From assembly GCA_963815965.1 (NCBI GenBank), contig CAWFIT010000013.1:1-64000 (forward strand): 64,000 nt of DNA, written 5' to 3'. Shown here piece after piece: positions 17,580 to 26,465 of this stretch. The translations under genes and the position numbers were made by a program. Source of the stretch: DASVFB01 sp963815965 (lineage in GTDB: Bacteria; Actinomycetota; Thermoleophilia; Gaiellales; Gaiellaceae). The notes beneath the pieces were generated by a model. That model saw nothing but the letters and a program-made list of their open reading frames with translations. It was not told the origin of the DNA and made no database searches. How positions within the stretch are numbered: the stretch's first letter is position 1; each line of letters begins with the position of its first letter.

Positions 17580-18748
17580 GAACGCAGGTCGGAATCGTCG
17601 GCGCCGGCCCCGCCGGGCTCACGCTCGCGCGCCTGCTCGAGGTCAACGGCATTGAGAGCGTCGTGCTCGAGAATCGCAGTCGCGAATACGTCGAGCACCG
17701 CATCCGCGCGGGCGTTCTCGAGCAGGGCACCGTCGACCTTTTGCGGGACGCCGGCGTCGGCGAGCGCATGGACCGCGAGGGAATCGTCCACCACGGCATC
17801 AACCTGCAGTTCGACGGCGAGCGCCATTACGTGCCGCTTACCGACCTCAGCGGCGGGAAGTCGATGGTGATCTACGGCCAGACGGAGGTCGTCAAAGATC
17901 TCGTTGCCGCGCGACTCGAGAGCGGCCTGCCGCTGCTGTTCGAGGTCAAGGACGTCCGCGTCGACGAGATCGAAACGGAACGGCCGCGCATCCGCTTCAG
18001 TCACGACGGCGCCGCGCACGAGCTCGAGTGCGACGTCCTCGCCGGCTGCGACGGCTTCCACGGCGTCTGCCGCCCGAGCATTCCGGCCGGCGTGATTAGC
18101 ACGTTCGAGCGCGAGTACTCGTTCGGCTGGCTGGGCATCCTGGCCGCGGTCGCGCCGTCGATGGACGAGCTCGTGTACGTCCACCACGAGCGCGGCTTCG
18201 CGCTGCTGTCGCTGCGCTCGCCGGAGTTGTCGCGCTACTACGTCCAGTGCGGCGCGGACGAGTCGATCGACGAATGGCCGGACGAGCGGATCTGGGACGA
18301 GCTGCAGCGCCGGAGCGCGCTCGAGGGCTGGACGCTGCATGAGGGGCCAGTGCTCGAGAAGGGCATCACCGGCATGCGCAGTTTCGTCGCGGAACCAATG
18401 CAGCACGGCCGGCTCTTCCTCGCCGGCGACGCGGCGCACATCGTTCCGCCGACGGGCGCCAAGGGATTGAACCTTGCGATCGCCGACGTGCGTACGCTCG
18501 CGGAGGCGATCCTCGACTGGTGCGCGACCGGGAGCACGACAGCGCTCGATTCGTACTCCGCAACATGCCTGCGGCGCGTCTGGCGTGCAGAGCACTTCTC
18601 GTACTGGATGACGCTGATGCTGCACAAGCTCGACGGCGACGACCCATTCGACGCGAAGCTTCAGCTCTCGCAGCTGCGCTACTTCACGAGTTCCGTGGCC
18701 GCAGCGACATCGCTCGCCGAAAATTACGTCGGACTGACCACGCTGTAG
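17576..18748 (+). CDS. pobA: 4-hydroxybenzoate 3-monooxygenase
   Basis: 390-residue class A flavoprotein hydroxylase making protocatechuate from 4-hydroxybenzoate. FAD motif VGIVGAGPAGLTLARLL at the N-terminus, the DG motif in LAGCDGFHGVCR and the GD motif in LFLAGDAAHIVPPTGAKG. TTG start overlaps pcaC (TTGA). Size and motifs agree with PobA rather than 3-hydroxybenzoate hydroxylases. Last gene of the operon, supplying the pathway's ring-cleavage substrate. Confidence 0.93.
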   Translation: MRTQVGIVGAGPAGLTLARLLEVNGIESVVLENRSREYVEHRIRAGVLEQGTVDLLRDAGVGERMDREGIVHHGINLQFDGERHYVPLTDLSGGKSMVIYGQTEVVKDLVAARLESGLPLLFEVKDVRVDEIETERPRIRFSHDGAAHELECDVLAGCDGFHGVCRPSIPAGVISTFEREYSFGWLGILAAVAPSMDELVYVHHERGFALLSLRSPELSRYYVQCGADESIDEWPDERIWDELQRRSALEGWTLHEGPVLEKGITGMRSFVAEPMQHGRLFLAGDAAHIVPPTGAKGLNLAIADVRTLAEAILDWCATGSTTALDSYSATCLRRVWRAEHFSYWMTLMLHKLDGDDPFDAKLQLSQLRYFTSSVAAATSLAENYVGLTTL

Positions 18749-18805
18749 CTCGACTTCGAGATGTACTGCCTAAGCCGCGGCTAAGCCGCTCGGTCGCGCA
18801 CGTGT

Positions 18806-19927
18806 CTACGACCGAGATAGCTCGGCTGCCGTCTCGCGCACTGCGACGACGTTGAATGCCGAGACTGGGCGCTGGAAGCCCTTGAGCGTCACCTCGCCGA
18901 TCGGCTCCACCTCAATGTCGTCCTCGACCTCGGCATAGAGGCGCTGCTCGATCAGGATCTGCCCGGCCGTCGCCTCGTCGGCGAGCCGCGACGCGAGGTT
19001 CGTCACCGCGCCGATCGCCGCATAGTCGGAGCGGCCCTCGAAGCCGACCTCCCCGCAGGTTGCATAGCCAAGCGCTATGCCGGCGCCGAAGTCGAGGTCG
19101 TAGCCGCGCTTTCTCCATCGCGGCGTCAGCTCGGCCATCTCCTCGCGTAGCGCGGAACCGAGCCGCAAAGCCCGAAGCGCGGCGTCGGGGACCTCGATCG
19201 GGTCGTTGAAGAAGAGCTGGACTCCATCGCCCTCGATGAAGCCGACGGTCGCGTCGAACCTCCTGACGAGACGGCCGATCGTCTCGTGGAACTCGCCGAG
19301 CACCCGCATTAGCTCTTCGGGCTCGACCGAGTCGACGAAGCTCGTCCAGCCGCGGAGGTCGGCGAAGAACATTGCGACCTGCCGACGATGGCTGGACAGG
19401 ATCGACTCGTCCCCCGACGAGACGATCGCCTTGGCAAGTTGGGGCGAGAGGAATCGCTGCAGACGCTGCAACCGTTCGAGCTCCTCGACCTGCGTCCGCA
19501 CGCGTTCTTCGAGCGTCCGGTTCAGCTCGTTGATCGTGTCGTGGTAGCGCTTGATCCTGAGCAGCGACCGGACTCGCGCGAGCAGCTCGTCGTGGTTGAA
19601 CGGCTTTGCAATGAAGTCGTCCGCACCAGCCTCGATCCCCTTCGTCCTCTCAGGGCCGGCACTCGCAGTGAGCATGATCACCGGCAGCACGGCCGTCTCC
19701 TCGCGATCGCGGAGCCGGCGGCAGACGGCGTAACCGTCCATCTGCGGCATCACGACGTCGAGCAGCACAAGGTCCGGCTTCTCGGACTGGGCGAGCTCGA
19801 GGCCGGCAAGGCCGTCGCCGGCCGAGATCACGTCGTAGCCGCGGGGCGCGAGCACGGCCTCGAGCAGGCGCACGTTCTCGGGGACGTCGTCCACCACGAG
19901 GATCCTGGCTCCGGCGTCGCCGCTCAT
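18806..19927 (-). CDS. Receiver-class III nucleotide cyclase response regulator
   Basis: 373 residues. N-terminal receiver domain (about 8-125): acidic pocket VVDD, phospho-Asp in LVLLDVVMP, Thr in IMLTASA, Lys in IAKPFN. A coiled coil (about 130-165, LNRTLEERVRTQVEELERL) leads to a class III cyclase domain (about 185-365). Metal Asp residues lie in FADLRGW and EGDGVQLFF, and the transition-state Asn and Arg in AVTNLASRLADEA. Predicted to make cAMP (or cGMP) on phosphorylation. Starts inside the stop of the upstream receiver gene (4-base overlap), so it is probably the output of that operon. Confidence 0.9.
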   Translation of the reverse strand: MSGDAGARILVVDDVPENVRLLEAVLAPRGYDVISAGDGLAGLELAQSEKPDLVLLDVVMPQMDGYAVCRRLRDREETAVLPVIMLTASAGPERTKGIEAGADDFIAKPFNHDELLARVRSLLRIKRYHDTINELNRTLEERVRTQVEELERLQRLQRFLSPQLAKAIVSSGDESILSSHRRQVAMFFADLRGWTSFVDSVEPEELMRVLGEFHETIGRLVRRFDATVGFIEGDGVQLFFNDPIEVPDAALRALRLGSALREEMAELTPRWRKRGYDLDFGAGIALGYATCGEVGFEGRSDYAAIGAVTNLASRLADEATAGQILIEQRLYAEVEDDIEVEPIGEVTLKGFQRPVSAFNVVAVRETAAELSRS

Positions 19928-20306
19928 CGACCGTCTCCGTCGCAGTGCTCCTGCACCGCGCCGACGAGCTCGACGATGTTCACCGGCTTGGAGACGTAGC
20001 CGTCGAAGCCTGCGGCCAGGAATCGTTCGCGGTCTCCCTCCATCGCCTGTGCGGTCAGGGCGAGCACGGGTATCGACGCGGTGCGCGCGTTGGCACGCAG
20101 CCGACCGAGCGCCTCGACACCGTCGATGTCCGGCAGCTGGATATCCATGAGCACGAGATGCGGGTCCGTGCTCGATTGCCAGCTCGACGGCCTGCGCCGC
20201 CGGTCGTCGCCTCCATAGTGCGATACCCGCTCGCCTCGAGGACGTCGCGGAACAGCTTCATGTTCTTCTCGTTGTCCTCGACAACGAGGATCCGCTCGCC
20301 GGCCAT
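19924..20306 (-). CDS. Single-domain response regulator (frameshifted)
   Basis: About 127 residues: a receiver domain alone. N-terminus MAGERILVVEDNEKNMKLF; C-terminal half LVLMDIQLPDIDGVEALG (phospho-Asp), VLALTAQAM and GYVSKPVN (Lys). The two halves are in different frames, and the ~20 residues between (AVELAIEHG) are in a third, so two indels lie between about 20160 and 20205. It starts 2 bases after the kinase stop and overlaps the cyclase gene; it likely relays phosphate in this operon. Confidence 0.75.
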
Positions 20307-20308
20307 CG

Positions 20309-22196
20309 CTACGCACCTCCCGTGGGCAGCGTGAACACGAAGGTGCTCCCGTGGCCGAGCTCGCTGTCGACCCAGATCCGGCCGCCGTGCAGCTCGACCA
20401 GCCGTTTCGACAGGGCGAGGCCAAGGCCGGTTCCCTCGCGTTGCTCGACGCCCGCCTCGGTCTGCTGGAACTCCTCGAAGATCCGTTCGTGATCCGCCGC
20501 GGCGATGCCCGGCCCGGTGTCGGCGACCGAGACCCGCACCTCGCCGTTGGCGCGCGCCGCACTCACGTCGACGGCGCCCCCGGCCGGCGTGAACTTCACC
20601 GCGTTCGAGAGGAGGTTGAAGATCACCTGCCTGATCCGGCGCTCGTCGCCCGTCGACGACGTCCGCGTCCGGAAGCGCGCGTGAGCGCGACCTCGACGCC
20701 GTCCCTCGTCGCCCGCTCGCGCACCATCACCAGGCCGCCCTCGAGAGCCTCCCGGAGCGAGAACGGCGCAACCTCGAGCTCGACCTGCCCGGCTTCGACC
20801 TTGGACAGGTCGAGGATGTCGTTGATCAGCGCCAGCAGGTGGTGGGCCGAGGTGAGGATGTCGTCGAGGTACTCCGCCTGCTTCTCGTTGACGTCGCCGA
20901 ACAGCCTTTCGCGCAGCACCTGCGAGAAGCCGAGGATCGCGTTCAGCGGCGTCCGCAGCTCGTGCGACATGTTGGCCAGGAACTCCGACTTGTGCCGGCT
21001 CGCAGCCTCGAGCTCGCGGCTCTTCTCGTCGAGATCGCTCAGTGCCGTGGCGAGCTCCTGGGTCCGCTCCTGGACCTTCTGCTCGAGGCTCGAGTACGAC
21101 TCCTCGAGTTGCGCAGCCATGCGATTGAACTCCTCGGCGAGCGCCCCGAGCTCGTCGTTGCTCGGGATCTCGATGCGCTGGTTGAGCGAGCCGGAGCCGA
21201 TCTTCGCAGCCGCAGTCTGGATCGACTCGATCGGCCGGACGAGCCTGCGGGCAAGCAGGACGCTGGTGGCGATCGCCAGGATGAGGAAGGCGACGAGCAG
21301 CAGCGCGGTGCGCCAGATCGCCGCCTTGAGAGGCGCGAGCACCTCACTCAGCGGCTCCTCGACGAAGACGCGCCAGCCGGAGCTGGCTCGATCGTCTGGA
21401 ACGCGCTGAGCACCTTCGTCCCATTCTGGTCGTGCCCGCTCGAATCGGCGGACGCCTTCGCTGACCCGCGGAGCGCTGCTCGAACCTGCGGAAGCTTGGC
21501 GAAGTTCGTGTGCTGGAGCACGAGGTTGGTGATCGGATGAGTAATGAGGAAGCCGCGTGAATCGACGGCGTATGCATATCCCGTCGTTCCGACGCGCGCC
21601 CGGTCGATGACGTCCGCGAACGAAGCTGAGGTCGATCTCGGCCACAACGACGCCGCGTCCGGCGCCGCGCTCGGCCACGGAGATCGTCATGTGGGGCCGC
21701 GAGCCGCGCTGGAAGTAGACGCGACCGAAATACCGGTGCTTCGCCCGCGCACGGATGAACTCCGCGCTTCGCGAGAGATCGAGTCCCGTTGCCGATCCGG
21801 TCCAACTCCAGGGGTGAGGTGCGGACCTGCTCTTTCCCGCTCGCGTCCAGGTAGCTCAGCTGGCTGACGAGCTCGTCCCGGTCGAGCAAGCCTTGGAAGT
21901 CTTGATTCCGCTCCGCCAGTCCCGCTGCGCCCTCGCTCGATCGTCGGCTGGGCGACGGCGTCGAGCTCCAGCAGGAGCTTCTGCATCAGCTGCTCGATGG
22001 AGGTGGCGGCGGAGGACGCCTTGTCCCGCTCCACACGGGTCAGAGCTCTCTTGCTGTCCTGGTAGGAGAAGTAGAGCTCGGTGAGCCCGACCGACACGAT
22101 CGCCGCGGCGACGAGCGTCACCACGACCACGGCGTACTTCCAGATCAGGCGTCGGTGCGGCCGCGCGGGCGCTTCCACGCTGCGTCCGCCCGTCAT
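20309..22196 (-). CDS. Sensor histidine kinase with extracellular Cache-like domain (several frameshifts)
   Basis: Parts in order on the minus strand: TM1 (WKYAVVVVTLVAAAIVSVG), an extracellular Cache-like sensor region (GYAYAVDSRGFLITHP), TM2 (TALLLVAFLILAIATSVLL), HAMP, HisKA with intact H-box (FLANMSHELRTPLNAI) and HATPase_c (N box LLSNAVKFTP, G1 DTGPGIA, G2 GTGLGLALS). These pieces lie in different frames, with breaks near 21890, 21780, 21690, 21380 and 20650. Because every domain is conserved, sequencing or assembly indels are as likely as decay. It follows a binding lipoprotein gene by 10 bases and precedes two receiver genes. Confidence 0.8.
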
Positions 22197-22206
22197 CGTG
22201 GCTCGG

Positions 22207-23233
22207 CTACCGGTAGACCTTCTGCGCCCGGATGATCATGTCCTGCGGGAACTTGATACCGAGCCGTTCGGCGGTCTTGAGGTTGATCGCGAGCTCGACA
22301 GTCGGGACCTCCTCGACGGACTAGGTCGGCCGGCGGCGTTCCCCTGAGGATGCTGTCGACGTAACGCGCGCCCGCTCGCCCGATCGGGACCGAGGTCAGC
22401 CCCGTACGAGAAGAGTGCTCCCTTCTGGACCCATTCCTTTCGGCGGGCCTGCACCGGTAGGTGCGCGCGCTGGGCGAGCCGAATCGTCAGAGACGTGAAG
22501 TTGAGCGCGAGCACGTTCGACAACAGAAAGGCGCCGTCGACCTCTCCGGGACGCAGCGAGCGGAAAATGCGCTTGAGATCCTTCGCACTCGACGCGTTCC
22601 GAATGTCCAGCTGGAGCGGTCGTGGCAGCTGTGCCGCGGCAGCCCGGTACTGCGGCAGGAGCCGTTTCGTCGCCGGGTCATTCGGGTCGACGAGCGTGAG
22701 CACTCGATGCAGCCCGGGCACGAGCAGCTCGTAGAGCTCCAGTTGCTTGGCGACGACATCGCGTGGGCCGAAGACGCCCGTCAGGTTTCCGCCCGGGATG
22801 ACCCAGGCTCTTGACCAGGCCGTCCCGGACCGGGTCGGAAGGGTGAAGGAAGACGATGGGCACCGGATCCTTCATTCCCGCAGTCGCGTCCTGGGCGGCG
22901 TAGATGGATTGGTCCTCGAAGGCGACGATGGCGTCCACGCGCTGGCGTACGAACGCGCGCGCCTGGCCCGCCGCCTGACCCGGCTCCAGGTTCCGCCAGA
23001 TCAGGTTGATGTTCTGGCCCTGTGTCCAGCCCAGTTCCTTAAGGCGGGCCTCCAGCGTCTCGAGGGATGGGGGAACGTGGTCCGTCCCGACGTGCATCAG
23101 ACCGACGCGCTTGATGGGTTGGTCGGCGGAGCTCTTGGCGTTCGAGCCCACAGCCCGTGAGCAAGGCAGCCGAGAGGATGATGGCGCCGATCGCAAAGCG
23201 GGATGCTCGGAAAGAACACGTGACGATGCTCAC
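22207..23233 (-). CDS. ABC-type substrate-binding lipoprotein, likely kinase partner (frameshifted)
   Basis: Binding protein of the ABC_sub_bind (TrpX-like) family. It starts MSIVTCSFRASRF with a lipobox LLTGC, so is predicted to be a membrane-anchored lipoprotein. The body reads IKRVGLMHVGTD, LEARLKELGWTQGQNINL, VDAIVAFEDQSI and IVFLHPSDPV, then VLTLVDPNDPATKRLLPQY, and ends VELAINLKTAERLGIKFPQD. At least four frame changes are needed (near 23145, 22770, 22400 and 22310). No permease or ATPase genes adjoin it; such proteins beside a kinase often present a ligand to the sensor domain. Confidence 0.75.
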
Positions 23234-23339
23234 GTGGCCAACCTTACGACGCGAAAGCCCGGCTGCCTACCCTGGCCGCTTCCTTTTTGCCGGGGTGCTG
23301 GCACACCACTCGGCGGAGGCTGCGCCCACGAGGGAGCGA

Positions 23340-23717
23340 TCAACCTCCGCCGTCCGCGCAGTAACGGCGCACCTGTTCCGGGAACTCGCGAACGCTGATC
23401 GGCTTCTCGAGATAACCAGCGAATCCGGCGGCGAGGAGCCACTCGCCGTCGCCTTCGAATGGCACCGCGCTCAGCGCGACGATCGGGATTCGTGCCGTCT
23501 GCGTCCCGTCCGCGAGCGTTCGCGCGGCATCGGTGCCATGCATGTCGGGCAGGCGCAGGTCCATCAGAATCACGTCCGGTTGATGCTCGGTCGCGAGCAC
23601 GATCCCCCGGGCGCCGCTCTCCGCCTCGAGCGTCCGGAAGCCGGACGCTCGCAGCAGGTCCCGGGCGAGCTTCAGGTTCATCCGGTTGTCGTCGACGATC
23701 AAGACGAGCGGGGTCAC
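23340..23717 (-). CDS. Single-domain response regulator
   Basis: Intact 125-residue receiver: acidic pair in LIVDDNRMN, phospho-Asp in VILMDLRLPDMHG, Ser in VALSAVPF and Lys in GYLEKPIS. It resembles the broken receiver at 19924-20306 (about the same length and ending), suggesting duplication. It lies upstream of the lipoprotein gene on the same strand and is divergent from the NarL-type regulator, with only 17 bp between starts. Confidence 0.9.
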   Translation of the reverse strand: MTPLVLIVDDNRMNLKLARDLLRASGFRTLEAESGARGIVLATEHQPDVILMDLRLPDMHGTDAARTLADGTQTARIPIVALSAVPFEGDGEWLLAAGFAGYLEKPISVREFPEQVRRYCADGGG

Positions 23718-23734
23718 CGGCGTATCCTCCGTCT

Positions 23735-24403
23735 ATGCCGACGATCCGGCTCGTGCTTGCCGAGGACCATTACCTCGTCCGTGAGGGCGTCCGGCGCCTC
23801 CTCGAGACCCATCCCGACCTTGAGGTTGCGGCCGTCTGCGGCGATCTCGACTCGCTGCTCGCCGCGGTCGACGTTGAGCGGCCGGATGTCGTCGTCACCG
23901 ACATTCGCATGCCTCCGGGCGACACTGACGAGGGGATCCAGGCCGCCGAGCGACTGCGTGAGACCAATCCCGAGGTCGGCGTCGTCGTGCTCAGCCAGTA
24001 CGCGAACGCGGGCTATGTGCTCGCGCTCGTGAAAGGCGGCAGCGCACGGCGTGCATACCTCCTGAAGGAGCGCGTCGAGGATCTCGAGCAGCTCGTCGCC
24101 GCGATTCGCACGGTCGCAGCGGGCGGGTCGATGATCGACCCGCAGGTCGTTGACGCGTTGGTGGCGGAGAACGCCCGCGGCGAGGAGTCGCCGCTCAGCC
24201 AATTGACCCCTCGCGAGCGCGACGTGCTGCGCGAGATGGCGGAGGGGAAGAACAACGCGGCTATCGCAGGCGCGCTCTTCCTGACCGAGAGGTCGGTCGA
24301 GAAGGTGATCCACTCGATCTTCGTCAAGCTCGGGCTCGCATGGGAGGAGGCGGTGCACAAGCGAGTCAAGGCCGTGATCCTCTACCTGGCGGAGAGCGGC
24401 TAG
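23735..24403 (+). CDS. NarL/LuxR-family response regulator
   Basis: 222 residues. Receiver domain (about 4-125; VLAEDHYLVREG, phospho-Asp in VVVTDIRMP, Lys in AYLLKERV) and LuxR helix-turn-helix (about 155-215; LTPRERDVLREMAEGKNNAAIA, ERSVEKVIHSIFVKL). Start ATG fits the family N-terminus MPTIRLVLAEDH. It converges on, and overlaps by 4 bases, a histidine-kinase-like gene that is its likely partner. Confidence 0.92.
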   Translation: MPTIRLVLAEDHYLVREGVRRLLETHPDLEVAAVCGDLDSLLAAVDVERPDVVVTDIRMPPGDTDEGIQAAERLRETNPEVGVVVLSQYANAGYVLALVKGGSARRAYLLKERVEDLEQLVAAIRTVAAGGSMIDPQVVDALVAENARGEESPLSQLTPRERDVLREMAEGKNNAAIAGALFLTERSVEKVIHSIFVKLGLAWEEAVHKRVKAVILYLAESG

Positions 24404-25047
24404 GGACATCCCGAGAGCGGAATCACGCCGCAAACGCAATTGCTCCGGCCGGGCCCTGACCGGATCGTCAGCCGGCCGCCGAGCGCCTCGACGCGGTCGC
24501 GCAGCAGCTCGAGTTCTGCGCTTGAGTAGTCACCTTCTGTGACGAACTCGAAGGCGAGCGCTCCCTCCTCGTCTCGTACTGCGATCGTCGCGTGTACGCC
24601 GGCGCCCGCGTGCTCGAGCGATTCCAGACAGCCAGTAGACAGCCGCCGCGATCTCCTGCGGGTAGCGGGCGTCTGCTTCGACCTCTACGGAGGCAGTGAT
24701 GCCGAGGCTCGCAGCCGCCGAGCGCAGCGCGACGGCGAGGCCTCCCGCTTCGAGGAGCGGCGGGTAGACCCGCTGCGCGAGTTGCGCAGTCTCGTCCAGC
24801 GCCTGCTGAACGTGGCGGGCACCATCTCGTCGAGGAGTGTCTGCGCCGCCGCACGCCGCTGTGCAGGTCGTGCTCGATTCTGCGACGCTCGGCGTCGGCG
24901 GCCAATGCGAGCCGCTTCCGGGACGCCTGCAGCTCCGCCACCTCGATATGCAGCCCGTCGAGGGTTCTTTCAGCGCCTCGATGTGCCCAGCCTCCAGGGC
25001 GATCGACCTCTCTTCCTCGTCAAGCGTTTAGCGAAGTTGTCCGTCAT
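24400..25047 (-). CDS. NarL-partner histidine kinase-like protein, degenerate (frameshifted)
   Basis: About 215 residues, no membrane segment. The H-box region RRRIEHDLHSGV matches HisKA_3 kinases (RRRIERDLHDGAQ). Later pieces, VQQALDETAQLAQRVYPPLL, LAVALRSAAASLGI, YPQEIAAAVYWLSG and LLRDRVEALGGRLTIRSGP, align with the ATPase domain. They lie in different frames, with breaks near 24985, 24865 and 24640. Even when joined, the DxGxG ATP-lid motif is absent (FVTEGDYSSAE in its place), so ATP binding is doubtful. Ends ...VIPLSGCP at 24400. Confidence 0.65.
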
Positions 25048-25196
25048 CGCACGGGGCGGCGTCAAGGGACCCAGCACCCCGCACGTCGGGCGGGCAGCCC
25101 CCGACGCAGTCGCCAGCCCGCACCGTAGTCCCGCGCGCTGCAGCTTCCTAGCCTCGACGGAGTGATCCGTAAAGAACACGAGAGCTAGGAGGAGAC

Positions 25197-25718
25197 ATGA
25201 GACGGAAATGGATTTGGGCCACTGTCGTCGTTCTCGTCGGCGTTGGCGTGTACGCAGGCAACGTCCTGGCGACGCAGTCGCAGGCATTCAGTAGCGCGAC
25301 GCTGGCGAAGGCCACGTTCGGCCAGGTCGACTCGCACGTCGTCGCCGAGCCCGGCTGGCAGGAGAAGATCAAGACGCACGGGGACTCCGATCTCTACGTC
25401 CAGCAGAACACGTGGGATCCGAGCGCCTGCGACAACAAGTGCGTTCCCAGCAGCGGCTGGCACACCCACCCAGGGCCGAGCTTCGTGATCGTGACGCAGG
25501 GCACGGTGACCGTGTACGACGGCGACGATCCGACCTGCACGCCGCACACGTACTCCGCTAACGGGACGAACGGGTTCGTCGACATCGGCGGCGGCGCCGT
25601 CCACATCATCCGAGACGAAAGCGGCGCCGTGGCGAAGACGACCGTCGTCCAGCTCATCCCGGCAGGTGCGCAAAGGCGGCTGGACGTCACTCCGGCTCCC
25701 GGCAACTGCCCATTCTGA
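25197..25718 (+). CDS. Secreted or membrane-anchored cupin protein
   Basis: 173 residues. An N-terminal hydrophobic segment (residues 5-22) acts as signal or anchor. The cupin core carries the metal-type motif GWHTHPGPSFVIVTQGTV and a later His in GGGAVHIIRDE. Two conserved cysteine pairs (ACDNKC, TCTP) suggest an oxidising exterior. AGGAGGA lies 6 bases before the ATG. It is homologous to the next gene; the ligand is unknown. Confidence 0.85.
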   Translation: MRRKWIWATVVVLVGVGVYAGNVLATQSQAFSSATLAKATFGQVDSHVVAEPGWQEKIKTHGDSDLYVQQNTWDPSACDNKCVPSSGWHTHPGPSFVIVTQGTVTVYDGDDPTCTPHTYSANGTNGFVDIGGGAVHIIRDESGAVAKTTVVQLIPAGAQRRLDVTPAPGNCPF

Positions 25719-25744
25719 ACCCTCAACGATCCGACGGAGGAGAT

Positions 25745-26257
25745 ATGAAGAGACGCCTATCCTTGCTGACGGCAACGGCTGCGGTACTGGCACTCGTCGC
25801 GCTAGCTGCGTTTGTCGCCGTCACGAAGGCTGAGGGTCCGAGCGGGGTGGCACCACTGATCCTCGCGCGTGGACACTACGACGGCTTCAACATTCGATCG
25901 AATCCACACGGGCCTATCGCTGATTTCCGAGCGCATTCCACAGCGCCGATCGACATCATCGTGCGACAGCACGACTATGCGTTGGGATCGACCACCGGCT
26001 GGCACAGCCACCCCGGGCCGATCTTCATCACGGTGACGAAAGGAACGCTCACGTATTACGAGTACGACGATCCGACGTGCACGCCACACGTCGTATCGGC
26101 GGATTCGCCGAACAATGCGTTCGTCGACACCGGGAGTGGACACGTCGTGCGGAACCTGAGCGGCCAGCCCGCTCAGGACATCAGCGTGATCACTGCGCCG
26201 GTGGGAGGAGCCTTCCGCACGAATCTCGACGCGCCGAATCGTTACTGCGGCTTCTGA
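25745..26257 (+). CDS. Secreted cupin protein, paralogue of the preceding gene
   Basis: 170 residues with a signal peptide (about 1-29) and the same core: GWHSHPGPIFITVTKGTL, YDDPTCTPHVV, FVDTGSGHVVRN and a C-terminal Cys (NRYCGF, compare GNCPF in the first copy). GGAGGAG precedes the ATG and only 26 bases separate the two genes, so they are likely co-transcribed. A hairpin terminator follows. Confidence 0.85.
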   Translation: MKRRLSLLTATAAVLALVALAAFVAVTKAEGPSGVAPLILARGHYDGFNIRSNPHGPIADFRAHSTAPIDIIVRQHDYALGSTTGWHSHPGPIFITVTKGTLTYYEYDDPTCTPHVVSADSPNNAFVDTGSGHVVRNLSGQPAQDISVITAPVGGAFRTNLDAPNRYCGF

Positions 26258-26285
26258 CCAGCCTGCAGAAGGGTTCTCGTCGGGG

Positions 26286-26313
26286 GAGCGGCCCGCGTTT
26301 GCGCGGGTCGCTC
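26286..26313 (+). terminator. Terminator hairpin after the cupin pair
   Basis: 12-bp stem with one G-T wobble (26286-26297 with 26302-26313; GAGCGGCCCGCG) and a 4-base loop, 28 bases after the second cupin stop. Confidence 0.65.
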
Positions 26314-26465
26314 ATCTTGCGCGGCTGGCGCATCTAGAAATGCGCGCGCAGACGGTGTAGGTTCGAACCACCACATTCATGGTCCTCCGCTGGACCCGGG
26401 CTCGGGGAAGGGGATCCGGGAGAAGGATTGTGGTGGTGATGCCGTCGACAACTGAAGGGGAGAGG

